Assembly (NCBI GenBank): GCA_021808785.1 | Contig: JAKBAX010000004.1 | Location: 17,097 to 54,922 of the forward strand | DNA from: Actinomycetes bacterium | GTDB taxonomy: Bacteria; Actinomycetota; Acidimicrobiia; Acidimicrobiales; Palsa-688 | DNA: 37,826 nucleotides | Direction: 5' to 3' | Shown: one piece after another, positions 1 through 8,420 of the stretch | How the letters are laid out: each line of letters starts with the position of its first letter | Position numbering within the stretch: the first letter of the stretch is position 1 | Made by a program: the position numbers and the translations under genes | Notes under the pieces: generated by a model | What the model was told of the DNA's origin: nothing | The model's input: the letters and a program-made list of their open reading frames with translations, nothing else | The model's database searches: none

Positions 1-129
1 CTGCAGGAGTTCCCCGAGCTGGGACTCACCCGGCTGTTCGTGCAGGGCCCCGGAGCAGGTGTCCCCAAAGAGACGGTTCAGGCTTGGCATTTCAGGATCA
101 GTCAGGAGATCCTCCCCGCTTTCTCCTGA
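1..129 (+). CDS. Luciferase-like (LLM class) oxidoreductase, C-terminal end only
   Basis: The frame is open from base 1 and stops with TGA at 127-129, giving 42 codons. The tail ends in EILPAFS, which matches the ending VLPAFA of the full-length luciferase-like enzyme at 1984-3045, so I read it as the C-terminus of another flavin/F420-dependent monooxygenase of that fold. The rest lies outside the window. Its last 32 bases overlap the 3' end of the convergent TetR gene. Family assignment rests on the short tail and the context only. Confidence 0.55.
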   Translation: MQEFPELGLTRLFVQGPGAGVPKETVQAWHFRISQEILPAFS

Positions 130-832
130 CCCGTTCCGGGCTTGCGAGACCGAGCACTCGGACCCAGGTATCGGTGATGGTCTCGGCGGCGCGATCCCAC
201 TCGTAGGTCTCGGAGCCGACAAACCACCAGTAGCAAAAGTTGGATGTCATGGACACCAGCAACGGAGCGACGAGATCGGCGTCGATGTCCTTCTTCACCA
301 GACCCCGCTCCTGCCAGCGCGCGATGGAGTCGGATACGCGACTTATGTGTTGCCGGCGGATCTCCATCCGGTCAGCAGAGACGACCGGATCAATGGTCGC
401 GACCTGCTCGACCAATCCGAACATAGCGGCGTTGGCCCGATAGACTTCGAGGTAGCGGAGGTTGGTGGCATGGAGGCGTGCGACCGCGTCGCCTGTTGTT
501 GCGGATCCGGAGATCACGGCTTGGCGTACGGCTTCGGTCACCTCTGAGGCAACGATCCGGAACACGTGCCTCTTGTCCTCGAAGTAGCCGTAGAAGCTTC
601 CACGAGCGGCTCCGGCTTCCTTCACGATGTCATCTACCGAGGCGTTGAAGTAGCCGTCACGCTCGAAGACCGTCCGAGCGGCCTTCAGGAGCTTCATCCG
701 GCTCTGCTGCCCTCTTGCCGTCCCGCTCACCGTATGTTTGGCACGGCGCTCCGCGGCCGTTCCTACCGGGACCCACCCACCACGCGTGCGCGGGACATCG
801 GGACCATTGTCCTTTTCGGTTCGTGGCGCCAT
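98..832 (-). CDS. TetR/AcrR family transcriptional regulator
   Basis: A 244-residue protein with the TetR helix-turn-helix in its N-terminal third: the segment with FERDGYFNASVDDI, then AGAARGSFYGYFEDK, is the classic recognition helix and YxYF turn. The rest is the variable ligand-binding, dimerisation domain. I chose the ATG at 832; an ATG at 862 is also in frame, and neither has a strong Shine-Dalgarno, so the start is uncertain. The N-terminal arm is unusually long and charged. It is divergent from the luciferase-like gene at 1091 and convergent with the one at the left edge, so it probably represses this catabolic block; the ligand is unknown. It resembles the TetR at 37434 (both have a SFYxYF turn). 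Confidence 0.88.
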   Translation of the reverse strand: MAPRTEKDNGPDVPRTRGGWVPVGTAAERRAKHTVSGTARGQQSRMKLLKAARTVFERDGYFNASVDDIVKEAGAARGSFYGYFEDKRHVFRIVASEVTEAVRQAVISGSATTGDAVARLHATNLRYLEVYRANAAMFGLVEQVATIDPVVSADRMEIRRQHISRVSDSIARWQERGLVKKDIDADLVAPLLVSMTSNFCYWWFVGSETYEWDRAAETITDTWVRVLGLASPERVRRKRGGSPD

Positions 833-1090
833 TAAACGCCCGGCTTCGGATTTCTTCGGCATGTCAAACCAATCAACGTAGGCGGGACTTCGGGTGGTGG
901 CAACTCGACCCCAACCTGACCGAAGAGCATCGCGCAGCACTTTGGGCGAGCGCTCAACTAAGCTGGAGCAGGGACGACCTCACCGTCGTCCGAATGCCGG
1001 TGGGAAACCCGACCGGTAGCGCGCCGCCCGCTCGTTCTCCCCCCGGCGAGCGGGTGGCGCCCACACCGCCCAGGGAGGGACATACCCATC

Positions 1091-1951
1091 TTGTCGCACG
1101 ATCACCTCAATGTGTCGCTCGGCTTGTTCATTCCCTCGGTGTGGCCGCATTTCACGGTAGAGGACCTAGTGGCTTTGGCCATCGCCGCAGAGGAGGCCGA
1201 GGTCGAGACGATTTGGCTGCCGGAGCACGTGGTCACCTTTGACTCGAACGACCGTGTCCTTTCGTATGGATCGGCCGGCACTTTTGATCCCATCGTTGTC
1301 CTGGCCCATCTTGTTGCATACACCAAGCGACTTCGACTCGGCACCGGGGTTGCCCTCATCTCGCAGCGTCAGCCGCTCTTCTTCGCGAAGGAGATTGCCA
1401 CGCTGGACCACGTGAGTGGAGGCCGAGTCGACGTAGGCGTCGGCGTCGGGTGGATACGGGAGGAGTTTCAGGCTCTCGGCCGAGCCCGAGAAGACCGTGG
1501 CCGGCTAGCGGACCGCAGCCTCGGGATACTCCTCTCGCTATGGTGCGATCACGTATCGGAGTACCACGACAATGAGTACGACTTATCGCCGTGTCGTTCC
1601 TACCCCAAGCCCGTGCAGTCTCCTCACCCTCCGATCTACGTCGGAGGCTCCTCCGATGCTGCTCTGAGGAGGGTCACCAGATCCGGTCAGGGGTGGATCC
1701 CCTTCGGCCTCGATGTCACCACGTTCTCACAGCGGCGCGGTGTACTCGGGAGGTTGCTTGGGGCCGAGAACAGGCGTCTTGAGGATCTGACGACGGTGGT
1801 GTGCCCTCATCGCCCAATCGATCGCCGGGATGTCGGGGGCTACGCAGACGCCGGGGCCGACCAGGTCGTCCTCTCCTTTCCCCGAGAACGCCAGTCCGGA
1901 GATGTCCGGCGGGAACTGGATTCTCTTCTTCAGGCGGCGAGCAGAGGCTGA
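1091..1951 (+). CDS. LLM class F420-dependent oxidoreductase
   Basis: A 286-residue protein of the bacterial luciferase (TIM barrel) superfamily, Rv2161c-like subgroup. Recognisable pieces are the N-terminal LGLFIPS strand, ETIWLPEHVV, RLRLGTGV, TLDHVSGGRV and VGVGWIREEF, which form the cofactor pocket in this family. Members use reduced F420 (some FMN) for hydride transfer to, or oxygenation of, small molecules. The start is TTG at 1091, with a GGAGG about 12 nt upstream; no closer ATG fits the fold. It is divergent from the TetR gene at 98-832, and the 258-bp gap must hold both promoters. The substrate cannot be told from the sequence. Confidence 0.85.
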   Translation: MSHDHLNVSLGLFIPSVWPHFTVEDLVALAIAAEEAEVETIWLPEHVVTFDSNDRVLSYGSAGTFDPIVVLAHLVAYTKRLRLGTGVALISQRQPLFFAKEIATLDHVSGGRVDVGVGVGWIREEFQALGRAREDRGRLADRSLGILLSLWCDHVSEYHDNEYDLSPCRSYPKPVQSPHPPIYVGGSSDAALRRVTRSGQGWIPFGLDVTTFSQRRGVLGRLLGAENRRLEDLTTVVCPHRPIDRRDVGGYADAGADQVVLSFPRERQSGDVRRELDSLLQAASRG

Positions 1952-1983
1952 CGGGCCGTTCGAGACCTTCCGTGCGGCGCAGG

Positions 1984-3045
1984 TCAGGCGAATGCGGGAA
2001 GAACTTCGTCTGCCATGTACTTGTGGCTCCTCACAAGGTCAGGGTCGTCGTCGGAGCCGAAGGGGGTCAGAATGATGGCTCGGTCGATTCCCAGACCCTC
2101 GAGGTCTCGCAGCCGTTGGATGCACGAGTTCGGCGTTCCGACAATCCCGAATCTGTCGATGTGTTCACTCGGAAGCACAGTGGCGTGTGGGGCGTCGTGA
2201 CGCCCGTGGTCGTTCATCCTGTACACTTCGGCGATCTTCCCGAGAGTCTGTGCCGTGGTGAAATCCACCGGTCCGACGGGCTTTCCGTGCATCACGGAGA
2301 ATCGGGAGAAGGCTGTGACTCCACCGGATGCGAGCCGTCGAGCTACGGCGCGGTTGGGGTGGGGAACCACATTGACGAAAGCGGCCAGCGACAGGCCGCA
2401 GGAGTCGAGTCCGTCCTCCTCTCTAGCCTTGCGGGCGAGGTCGATACCCCAGGCGAGTCGGTCGTGATCCGCTCCGAGCCCGAAGAGGAGCCGGTCGGCT
2501 ATCCGGGCTCCTATCCGGATGACCCGAGGTCCCGTTGCCGCCACCTCGAGCGGTACCCGCCGATCGGTCTTCTCCAACCAGTGGAGGCGACTCTCGGTCG
2601 GGCGGCCCGCCAAGCCGAGGGTCGAGACCGGCTGGCGACCCCGAAGGTCCTCGACATCGAAAGGGACTGCCTCACCGGCCAGGTAGGCCTTGACACGGCG
2701 CAGGAACCGCTCGAACACGTCGGGCGCCGCCGGTGCCAAGCCGAGGTGGGCAAGAGAAGAGTCACCTCGACCAACCCCCAGGACAGCCCGGCCTCCGCTC
2801 AGCTTGTCCAGGCTGGCGATGGCACCTGCGGTCACCGCAGGATGACGGGTATACGGATTCGTCACTCCCGTGCCGAGCTTCAGACGGGTGGTCGACAGTG
2901 CGGCGATGGTCAGACCTGTGAAGACGTCCTCTGAGAGGCACTCCGAGTCCGGTACCAATAAGCCGTGCCAACCCTGGCGCTCGAGACTGGTCGCCAGGTC
3001 AACCATTCCGGTTGGGGGGACATACTTCATGGCCCAGATCTCCAT
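1984..3045 (-). CDS. LLM class flavin/F420-dependent oxidoreductase
   Basis: A 353-residue luciferase-like monooxygenase, full length for the family. Markers include GLLVPDSE, RLKLGTGVTNPYTRHP, SLDKLSGGRAVLGVGRGDS and a C-terminal MADEVLPAFA. The ATG at 3045 has AGGAGGT about 4 nt upstream; an in-frame ATG five codons later would sit too far from it. It is convergent with the luciferase-like gene at 1091 (32-bp gap) and lies downstream of the alcohol dehydrogenase on the same strand (77-bp gap), so the two may share a transcript. The likely role is oxidation or reduction in breakdown of a hydrophobic or cyclic compound; the substrate is unknown. Confidence 0.86.
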   Translation of the reverse strand: MEIWAMKYVPPTGMVDLATSLERQGWHGLLVPDSECLSEDVFTGLTIAALSTTRLKLGTGVTNPYTRHPAVTAGAIASLDKLSGGRAVLGVGRGDSSLAHLGLAPAAPDVFERFLRRVKAYLAGEAVPFDVEDLRGRQPVSTLGLAGRPTESRLHWLEKTDRRVPLEVAATGPRVIRIGARIADRLLFGLGADHDRLAWGIDLARKAREEDGLDSCGLSLAAFVNVVPHPNRAVARRLASGGVTAFSRFSVMHGKPVGPVDFTTAQTLGKIAEVYRMNDHGRHDAPHATVLPSEHIDRFGIVGTPNSCIQRLRDLEGLGIDRAIILTPFGSDDDPDLVRSHKYMADEVLPAFA

Positions 3046-3122
3046 TTGACCTCCTGGTGATGGGGGAGCGGTGGCTCCCGCTCGGGGCCTGCCCCGAGAG
3101 GCTCACTGGCTGAACAGACGCG

Positions 3123-4235
3123 TCAGGAGAACTCGATCAGACCTCGCAGGTTCCTGCCTGCATGCATGTCCTCATAGCCCAGATTGATTTCCTCTAGGCT
3201 GTATGTCCGAGTAACCAGTTCGTCTAGCTTGAGCCGGCCCTCTTCATAGAGACGGAGGAGCATAAGAACGTCGCTCGACGGCGACATCATCCCGTACAGG
3301 CACCCCTGGATCCTCTTCTGATACATGGCAAGCACCAGTGGGTTGATCGGAAGGCTCTGGACTGACGGTGGCGCCACGGCGGTAACCACGACGGTGCCGC
3401 CTTTGCGCACCGCATTGAAAGCCGAGCCGACATCCTCCGCCGTTAGTACACCGACGGTGATGATGGCTGAGTCCGCTCCCTGCCCGTCCGTGAGCGAGCC
3501 GGCGAGTTCCGCGGCCTCAGCGATGCTGGCGACGGCGTCGGTAGCCCCCATCTGGATGGAGGCCTCCCGCTTGAAGGCGACGGGATCGACAGCGATCGTT
3601 CTTAGCGCCCCGGCATGCGCCGACCCCTGAACGGCGTTGATTCCGACACCTCCGGTGCCGATGACGATTACGACGTCTCCGGGTTCCACCAACGCCGCTC
3701 GTACGGCCGATCCCCATCCGGTCGGAACTCCGCAACCGAGGAGCGCAGCGGCACGGAGAGGTACGTGCTTGGGGATCTTTACGCAGGAGATCTCCGGCAT
3801 CACTGCCATCTCGGCGAACCCCCCGATCATGGATGCTCGCGCAACGTCGGTCCCTTCGAAGTGCATTCTGAACGAGCCGTCCATCTGCGCGCCGGTACCG
3901 ATCATCGCGCCGTTCTGGCACAGGTTCTGCATTCCGGCCGTGCAGAATCGGCAGCGACCGCAGCCCGGAATAAAGCTGGTCACGATATGATCGCCGACCT
4001 CCAAGCTGCGCACGGCGCTGCCGACGGCCTCCACCACGCCTGCAACCTCATGGCCCGCGCAGTAGGGCATGTGTAGCGGCGAGGTATCACCCTTGGCGAT
4101 GTGGTCGTCGGAGTGGCACATGCCCGACGCCACAATCCTGACGAGCACCTCCGTGTCGGAGGGGTCGTCCAGATCGACGTCCACCACCTGCCACTTGCCG
4201 GGTTGGCTAAACAGCAGCGCAGCTCTCACCTTCAT
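3123..4235 (-). CDS. NDMA-type zinc alcohol dehydrogenase (MDR family)
   Basis: A 370-residue medium-chain dehydrogenase. The catalytic zinc ligands are visible: Cys40 in GMCHSD and His62-Glu63 in AGHEV. A structural zinc loop follows (GCGRCRFC with a later Cys in QNLC), and the nucleotide fold carries GTGGVGINAVQGSA. The sequence pattern fits the actinobacterial subgroup assayed with nitrosodimethylaniline, in which NAD stays bound and electrons pass to mycofactocin; this is family knowledge, not seen here. The ATG at 4235 is preceded by an AAGGGGG stretch. The promoter region upstream holds the palindrome at 4309-4324. With the two luciferase-like enzymes and the flavin reductase it forms a probable alcohol/terpenoid/steroid-type catabolic block. 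Confidence 0.88.
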   Translation of the reverse strand: MKVRAALLFSQPGKWQVVDVDLDDPSDTEVLVRIVASGMCHSDDHIAKGDTSPLHMPYCAGHEVAGVVEAVGSAVRSLEVGDHIVTSFIPGCGRCRFCTAGMQNLCQNGAMIGTGAQMDGSFRMHFEGTDVARASMIGGFAEMAVMPEISCVKIPKHVPLRAAALLGCGVPTGWGSAVRAALVEPGDVVIVIGTGGVGINAVQGSAHAGALRTIAVDPVAFKREASIQMGATDAVASIAEAAELAGSLTDGQGADSAIITVGVLTAEDVGSAFNAVRKGGTVVVTAVAPPSVQSLPINPLVLAMYQKRIQGCLYGMMSPSSDVLMLLRLYEEGRLKLDELVTRTYSLEEINLGYEDMHAGRNLRGLIEFS

Positions 4236-4308
4236 GGCTATTCACATCCCCCTTGAGTCGGCACGCACGCTATTGCGCCAGCACGTACGGGTTACCTACC
4301 CGCCTAGA

Positions 4309-4324
4309 TTAGGCATATGCCTAA
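4309..4324. promoter_or_regulatory. Perfect 16-bp palindrome, candidate operator for the dehydrogenase
   Basis: TTAGGCATATGCCTAA reads the same on both strands. It lies about 75 bp upstream of the dehydrogenase start. A TAnnnT-type -10 box (TAATCT, minus strand, 4311-4306) overlaps its edge, so a bound dimer would block polymerase. This is typical of GntR, MarR or TetR operators. Which regulator binds is not shown; the TetR at 98-832 is the nearest candidate. Confidence 0.55.
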
Positions 4325-4406
4325 CAAACTGGACCGCTAGGAGTCAAGTACCAGCGTCGCCGGCGAAGGTTGCGCACGAGGCACCCGTCACGCCCCGGGG
4401 CCCACG

Positions 4407-4925
4407 TCATGAGTTGACGCTCGCGAATCCACCCCGGTAGAACAGCAGCGGCTGGCCGGTTCCGTGTGCGAGCTGTATGACCTCGGCTGTGACCAACCAG
4501 TGATCGCCTGCCTCGTATATGTCCCGGATACGGCAGTCCAACCAAGCCAGAGCTCCCTCGATGCGCGGAACGCCCCCGCTCCCGGCAGCCCAGCCAACGC
4601 CGGCGAACTTGTCCGAGCCGGATTGTGCGAAGCTGCGGGCGAGCGCCTCTTGGTCGTCAGTCAAAACATTGACGCAGAAGGAACCGCCGCTGGATATGAG
4701 TGGCCAACTCGTCGAGGAGCGGCCTGGCGAAATCGCGATTAGCGGGGGATCCAGGGAGACGCTGAAGAACGACTGGCAGGTCAATCCCACCGGCTGCATC
4801 TCCCAGAGGCCGGTTATCAAGGTTATGCCGCTGGCGAAATGACCTAGGACGGCGCGGTACTCGGATGGGTCACCCGCGGAATCCCTTGGAGTGGTGTCCG
4901 CCTCCGGATGAGACTCTTTCTGCAT
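4407..4925 (-). CDS. Flavin reductase-like, FMN-binding split-barrel protein
   Basis: A 172-residue protein of the flavin reductase-like domain family. The N-terminal GHFASGITLITG, the central SFFSVSLDPPLIAISPG and the later FCVNVL are the FMN-binding strands. Such proteins supply reduced FMN to two-component monooxygenases or act as small-molecule reductases. The ATG at 4925 has GGAGGT about 7 nt upstream, which decides this start over a longer in-frame reading to 5015. It is on the same strand as, and upstream of, the dehydrogenase, separated by a 171-bp gap containing the palindrome, so it probably has its own promoter. It could feed one of the luciferase-like enzymes. Confidence 0.85.
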   Translation of the reverse strand: MQKESHPEADTTPRDSAGDPSEYRAVLGHFASGITLITGLWEMQPVGLTCQSFFSVSLDPPLIAISPGRSSTSWPLISSGGSFCVNVLTDDQEALARSFAQSGSDKFAGVGWAAGSGGVPRIEGALAWLDCRIRDIYEAGDHWLVTAEVIQLAHGTGQPLLFYRGGFASVNS

Positions 4926-5100
4926 GCCATTGACCTCCGAGGTGGGATGTCGGCCAATCGGCGGCACCCCTGTCGGACAGGTGGCTCGCTCAATCCCTCG
5001 TGCCCATCCTACCACGCGACATTGATGTCGTATCTGGTGAGCGCGCAGGACGACTCCTCCGCCTGTCCCGGTGCAGGCCCCACGAACGTCTGCCCTGGAT

Positions 5101-5384
5101 GCCTTTGGCGGAGATCAGGGCTGATTTGTCGGAAATCGTGGACGGGGTGGAGCGTGACCACGAACGCGTCGACCTGACCCGCAATGGTCGGCCCACAGCA
5201 GTGATAGTCAGTCCTTTGGGTCTCGAAGCTCTGCAAGACTCCCCACAGTTGCTGTCGGATCCTCAGGCGCTGTCCCAGGTCAGGGCGGAACGTCACGGCT
5301 GAAGACCTGCGCTCGAAGTATCTGCGTCTTTGGCTCCTGCGGGCTACCGGACGATCCTCGCAGCAACTGTCGAGGGCGCCCAGG
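5101..5384 (+). pseudogene. Decayed Phd/YefM antitoxin plus RelE toxin start
   Basis: From the ATG at 5101 the frame reads PLAEIRADLSEIVDGVE, RNGRPTAVIVSP and LLSDPQAL, almost word for word the antitoxin at 26320-26592. The frame then fails: the stop comes at 5302, yet the last antitoxin residues (VTAEDLRSKYLR) continue in another frame from about 5294, so about ten codons are lost at a deletion. The next codons from 5330 (LAPAGYRTILAATVE) match the start of the RelE toxin at 26589, after which similarity ends. It is therefore a dead copy of the intact pair 21 kb away, cut short close to the IS256 element. Confidence 0.75.
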
Positions 5385-5573
5385 TCGCTGGGAACATCTT
5401 GCCGTCCTCGGCCAGCGCCGCGTGCCGGCTACCGGTCGGTGCCTGATCCTGAGGCCGAGATTGCTGAGTGCCTTCTTCCAGGGGGGGGAGGGGGTCCGAG
5501 GCCTTTGCAGGTCTTCGCCATTTTGGGTGAAGGCCGTGGTTCTCTGCTTGTCATCCCAGGTCGGGTCCCGCGC

Positions 5574-7132
5574 GGTGGTGTAACGAGTCGTCGGTTGCGA
5601 CGGTGTCTCGCCAACCTCGGTTGACCGGTGTATCCGGTTCAACCTGTGTTGCAGGATATCAGTGTATGGGCTGGATGGGAAGTACCTCTTTTCACTCTAT
5701 GAGTTGGTGTGCGGGCGTGCGCGTCTAGACCCCTCGTCGGGTGCCGGGGGCGGGAACAGCGTTGGGGTTGCTGGACGGCTATCCAGCGGTGACTGCCATG
5801 GCCGGTCTGGGATCGTGTTCTGAGCGGTTGTCGATGCGGGCGGTTTTGAGGGATTCGGAGCCCATGTAGCGCTTGGTGATGGCCCATTCGTCGGACTGTT
5901 CGGCCAACAAGGCGCCGACCAGGCGGATGACAGCGGCCCGGTTGGGGAAGATGCCGACCACGTCGGTGCGCCGGCGGATCTCCTTGTTCAGGCGCTCCTG
6001 GGGGTTGTTGGACCTGATCTTGGGCCAGTGCTCGACCGGGAACGCACTGAAGGCCAGGATGTCATCGGCGGCGTCGAGGACGAACATCGCCTGGTCGATG
6101 AAGCCAGCCTCGGTCAGCTTGTCCACGACCACTCCGAGCTGGTCCCAGGTGGCGTCCCGGTCGGGCTGCTCGAAGATCGACCGGACCAGGGTGGCCACCA
6201 TCGGCCAGTCTCCTTTGGAGACCCTCGAGGCCAGGTTGGCCATGAAATGGGTCCGGCAGCGCTGCCATGACGCCCCGCCCAGCACCGCCGCGATGGCCGC
6301 TTTGATGCCGCCGTGAGCGTCGGAGATGACCAGCTCCACCCCCGACAAGCCCCGCTCGACCAGGCCCCGTAGGAACTCCGTCCAGGCGTCGGTGGTCTCA
6401 GCGGTGAAGATGTCGAAGCCGATGATCTCCCGCCGTCCCTCCGCGTTGACCGCGGTAGCGATGACCACCGACACGTTGACCACCCGGCCGCCCTCGCGGA
6501 CCTTCTGGGTCAACGCGTCGATCCACAAGTAGCGGTAGGGGCCGTCGTCGAGGGGCCGGTGGCGGAACTCGGCCACCTTGGCATCGAGGTCGACGGCCAT
6601 ACGAGACACCTGCGAGCGGGAGATCCCCTCGATCCCCATGGCCTTGACCAGATCGTCCAGCCGTCGGGTCGAGACCCCTTCGACATAGGCCTGGCAGATC
6701 ACCGCCACCAGCGCCTGCTCGGCCCGGCGTCGGGGCACCAGCAGCCAGTCCGGGAAATACGAGCCCTGGCGCAGCTTGGGGATGGCCAACTCCACCGTCC
6801 CGGTCCGGGTGTCCCACTCACGGTCGCGATATCCGTTACGTGAGTTGACCCGCTCGTCGCTGCGCTCACCGAAGCCGGCGCCGCACATGGCGGTGGCCTC
6901 AGCCGACATCAACGTGTCGACGAAGGTCTTCAACATCGCCCGGACCATGTCGCCATCCGCGTCCGGGCCCTCCAGGTACTTGCTCAACCAGCCCGCCGCG
7001 TCGATAGTGGTAGGGACGGTCATCGTGTCTTTCCTCCTCAAGGTGTTGGTGTGAGAACTGCTTCTTGAGGTTGACGCGATGACCGTCACACGCGGTGGAC
7101 CCTCTACAAGCCCACCCGCCTCTTACACCACC
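5574..7132 (-). mobile_element. IS256-family insertion sequence
   Basis: The element contains one transposase gene. Candidate terminal inverted repeats are GGTGGTGTAA at 5574-5583 and its complement at 7123-7132, with weaker similarity for a further ~8 bases (GAGTCG against GAGGCG). About 110 bp of non-coding DNA lies on the transposase 5' side and about 200 bp on the 3' side. I could not find a convincing 8-9 bp target duplication, so the exact ends are provisional. It sits between the dead antitoxin/toxin remnant and the tRNA-derived attachment region. Confidence 0.6.
5779..7023 (-). CDS. IS256-family (mutator-type) transposase
   Basis: A 414-residue DDE transposase, normal length for the family. 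The catalytic acids are visible as Asp in YLWIDAL, Asp in VISDAHGG and Glu in PQERLNKEI; the family C/H motif is QRCRTHFMANL. It carries out cut-and-copy transposition of the surrounding element. The ATG at 7023 has GAGGAGG about 9 nt upstream, so the longer in-frame reading to 7089 is unlikely. The frame is intact, so the element could still be active. Confidence 0.93.
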   Translation of the reverse strand: MTVPTTIDAAGWLSKYLEGPDADGDMVRAMLKTFVDTLMSAEATAMCGAGFGERSDERVNSRNGYRDREWDTRTGTVELAIPKLRQGSYFPDWLLVPRRRAEQALVAVICQAYVEGVSTRRLDDLVKAMGIEGISRSQVSRMAVDLDAKVAEFRHRPLDDGPYRYLWIDALTQKVREGGRVVNVSVVIATAVNAEGRREIIGFDIFTAETTDAWTEFLRGLVERGLSGVELVISDAHGGIKAAIAAVLGGASWQRCRTHFMANLASRVSKGDWPMVATLVRSIFEQPDRDATWDQLGVVVDKLTEAGFIDQAMFVLDAADDILAFSAFPVEHWPKIRSNNPQERLNKEIRRRTDVVGIFPNRAAVIRLVGALLAEQSDEWAITKRYMGSESLKTARIDNRSEHDPRPAMAVTAG

Positions 7133-7578
7133 CCTTGGGACTCAACTTCATCCCATTGTTCTGCTGGGGAATGGCCTGGGCGTTCTGGAACGTCGGAGTG
7201 CGTTTCGGTAACGATGACCTCTAACCGGTGGTATGGGGAGGGAGGCGGGACATGGAGGACACCGACCAGGCAACGTGCGAGCGGCAAAGGCGATGCCGTC
7301 CTGCGACCGGGTGGGCGAGCAGCGTCCCGATATCCCAGTCCAAGAGGAAACCACGAGTATCCCAGTACGCCGGGTCGTGGCCGTAGCAAAGGCCTCGGTC
7401 AGGTACCATGGAAGCGTCGACTTGCAGGAGAGCGATGGGGGTTCGGGGTCTACGTGACGGGCCACGTGACCTTATCGGTGTGAGCCGTCGAACGGCCAAC
7501 CACGTTTGTCCGCGCCGAGGATGGTGTCGCCATTGCCAGCGTGACTTTGCAGGAGCATCAGGTGGCCGAGACCGGGGC
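7133..7578. other. Stretch without a recognisable gene
   Basis: No convincing gene. On the minus strand an open frame from about 7440 to 7221 has gene-like composition and phrases such as GHDPAYWDTRGFLLDWDIG, which could be the tail of a lost protein, but it has no start signal and I do not recognise it. The stretch lies between the right end of the IS256 element and the attachment region. Confidence 0.3.
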
Positions 7579-7832
7579 GAGGTCAGTCTGCGGTCAGTCC
7601 CTCGAGGCGAGCCGGGAGGTCTGAGCGTAGGAGCCACAATCCTCATAACCCTGGTACCAGGGGTTTCGCTCATGCGGGGACTCTGATAATGCTGAGGTCG
7701 GTGGTTCGATTCCACCTAGCCCCACCGAGCACAAAACCCCAGCTCAGCTGTGGTGTGTGTATGCCCGACGGACAGCGCGGTCAGTGCAAATGTCTTGGTC
7801 AATCCGACCCCCGCGGTCAGTCTCACGGTCAG
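7579..7832 (+). repeat. Arm-type short repeats (GGTCAGT) around tRNA-derived core
   Basis: A 9-bp motif of form G(C/A)GGTCAGT recurs at 7579-7587, 7590-7598, 7777-7785 and 7813-7821, with a variant CACGGTCAG at 7824-7832. Two copies lie left and three right of the tRNA-Ile fragment at 7683-7726. Direct short repeats on both sides of a tRNA-derived core are what arm-binding sites of a tyrosine integrase look like. The same motif pair recurs at 30120-30139. Confidence 0.55.
7683..7726 (+). repeat. tRNA-Ile(GAT) 3' fragment, attachment site copy A
   Basis: The 44 bases run from the anticodon loop (CTGATAA) through the TpsiC arm (GGTTCGATTCC) to the acceptor end (TAGCCCCACC). The upstream half of a tRNA (D arm and 5' acceptor strand) is absent, so this is not a functional tRNA. 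Thirty-seven of the bases recur exactly at 21915-21951, and 36 of the first 39 or more at 27092-27137. Partial tRNA 3' ends of this kind are left when integrative elements recombine into a tRNA gene. Confidence 0.8.
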
Positions 7833-7864
7833 CCGGCGTCGCGCACAAATATGCTGAGGTCGTA
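7813..7864 (+). repeat. Direct repeat, copy 1 (partner at 30120-30174)
   Basis: About 52 bases, starting GCGGTCAGT, then CACGGTCAGC, GGCGTCGCG, CAAATA and ending GCTGAGGTCGTA, match 30120-30174 at roughly 90% with a 3-base gap. The last part shares GCTGAGGTCG with the tRNA-Ile fragments, so the repeat looks like an arm pair joined to the left half of an attachment core. The two copies bracket about 22 kb. Confidence 0.65.
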
Positions 7865-7984
7865 TCGACACCGGAAGCGAGGAGGTCGGTGGATAGTGAC
7901 GACCCCTATCGACGTTTCGATGACGGCGTTCGGGGACGCTCCGGCTCGTGCTATCGGGATACCCGAAGGCCATATCCGCGATCA

Positions 7985-8420
7985 CCCGGACAATCATCCC
8001 CTCGCGGCACATGGATGGCAGCCGCTCCCGATAGGGGGAGGATTCGGTCCACGACCGGGCGGAGACCCGTGAGTAGGAGGAAGTTGACCAACCGGGTCAA
8101 TTCGGCGGTGGTGCCGACCACCGATCCGTGCACGGTGATCACCTTGGCCAGAATGGAAAGGAGGTCGGCGGGGCTGGACGATGAACGGGCTCGCCCGTCT
8201 CGAACGCAGCGTCCGCCCCCAGTTCGAGGGCCCTGCGCCGCTTCTCCTCATCACGAGAGGTCACCCAAACACGTAACCCCATGGCCTTGGCCAGCAGTAG
8301 CGCGGCGGTTGAAACACCCCCCGCCGCACCCTGGATTAGGACGGTCTCCCCGGGCTGGGCGTGTCCCTTGGTGGTGAGCATCCGGTAGGCCGTTGGCAGG
8401 CAGGCGGCATCGGTCCATTT
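7985..8420 (-). pseudogene. Decayed quinone oxidoreductase / zinc-type dehydrogenase
   Basis: Reading leftward on the minus strand, the sequence gives ACLPTAYRML, ETVLIQGAAGGVSTAALLLAKAMG and RRRALELGADAAFETGE, the nucleotide-binding fold of a quinone oxidoreductase-like dehydrogenase. About 80 residues are then missing. The frame changes near 8150, and the C-terminal part continues as ILAKVITVHGSVVGTTAEL and LRPVVDRILPL, with the last strand scrambled. The N-terminal domain is absent because the sequence changes at about 8420 into an integrase tail on the other strand. It is clearly non-functional. Confidence 0.78.

Noticed and set aside
1801-2934. 377-codon plus-strand frame
   Set aside because: It is antisense to the luciferase-like gene at 1984-3045, which has clear family motifs.
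7221-7715. Open frame on the minus strand across attachment copy A starting MESNHRPQHY
   Set aside because: It is antisense to the tRNA fragment, and the same artefact recurs at copy B (21689-21940). Only its far end (before about 7440) has gene-like text, listed as unsupported.
7640-7726. Complete tRNA-Ile gene
   Set aside because: The 5' acceptor strand, D arm and the left anticodon stem are missing at all three copies, so none can fold as a tRNA.
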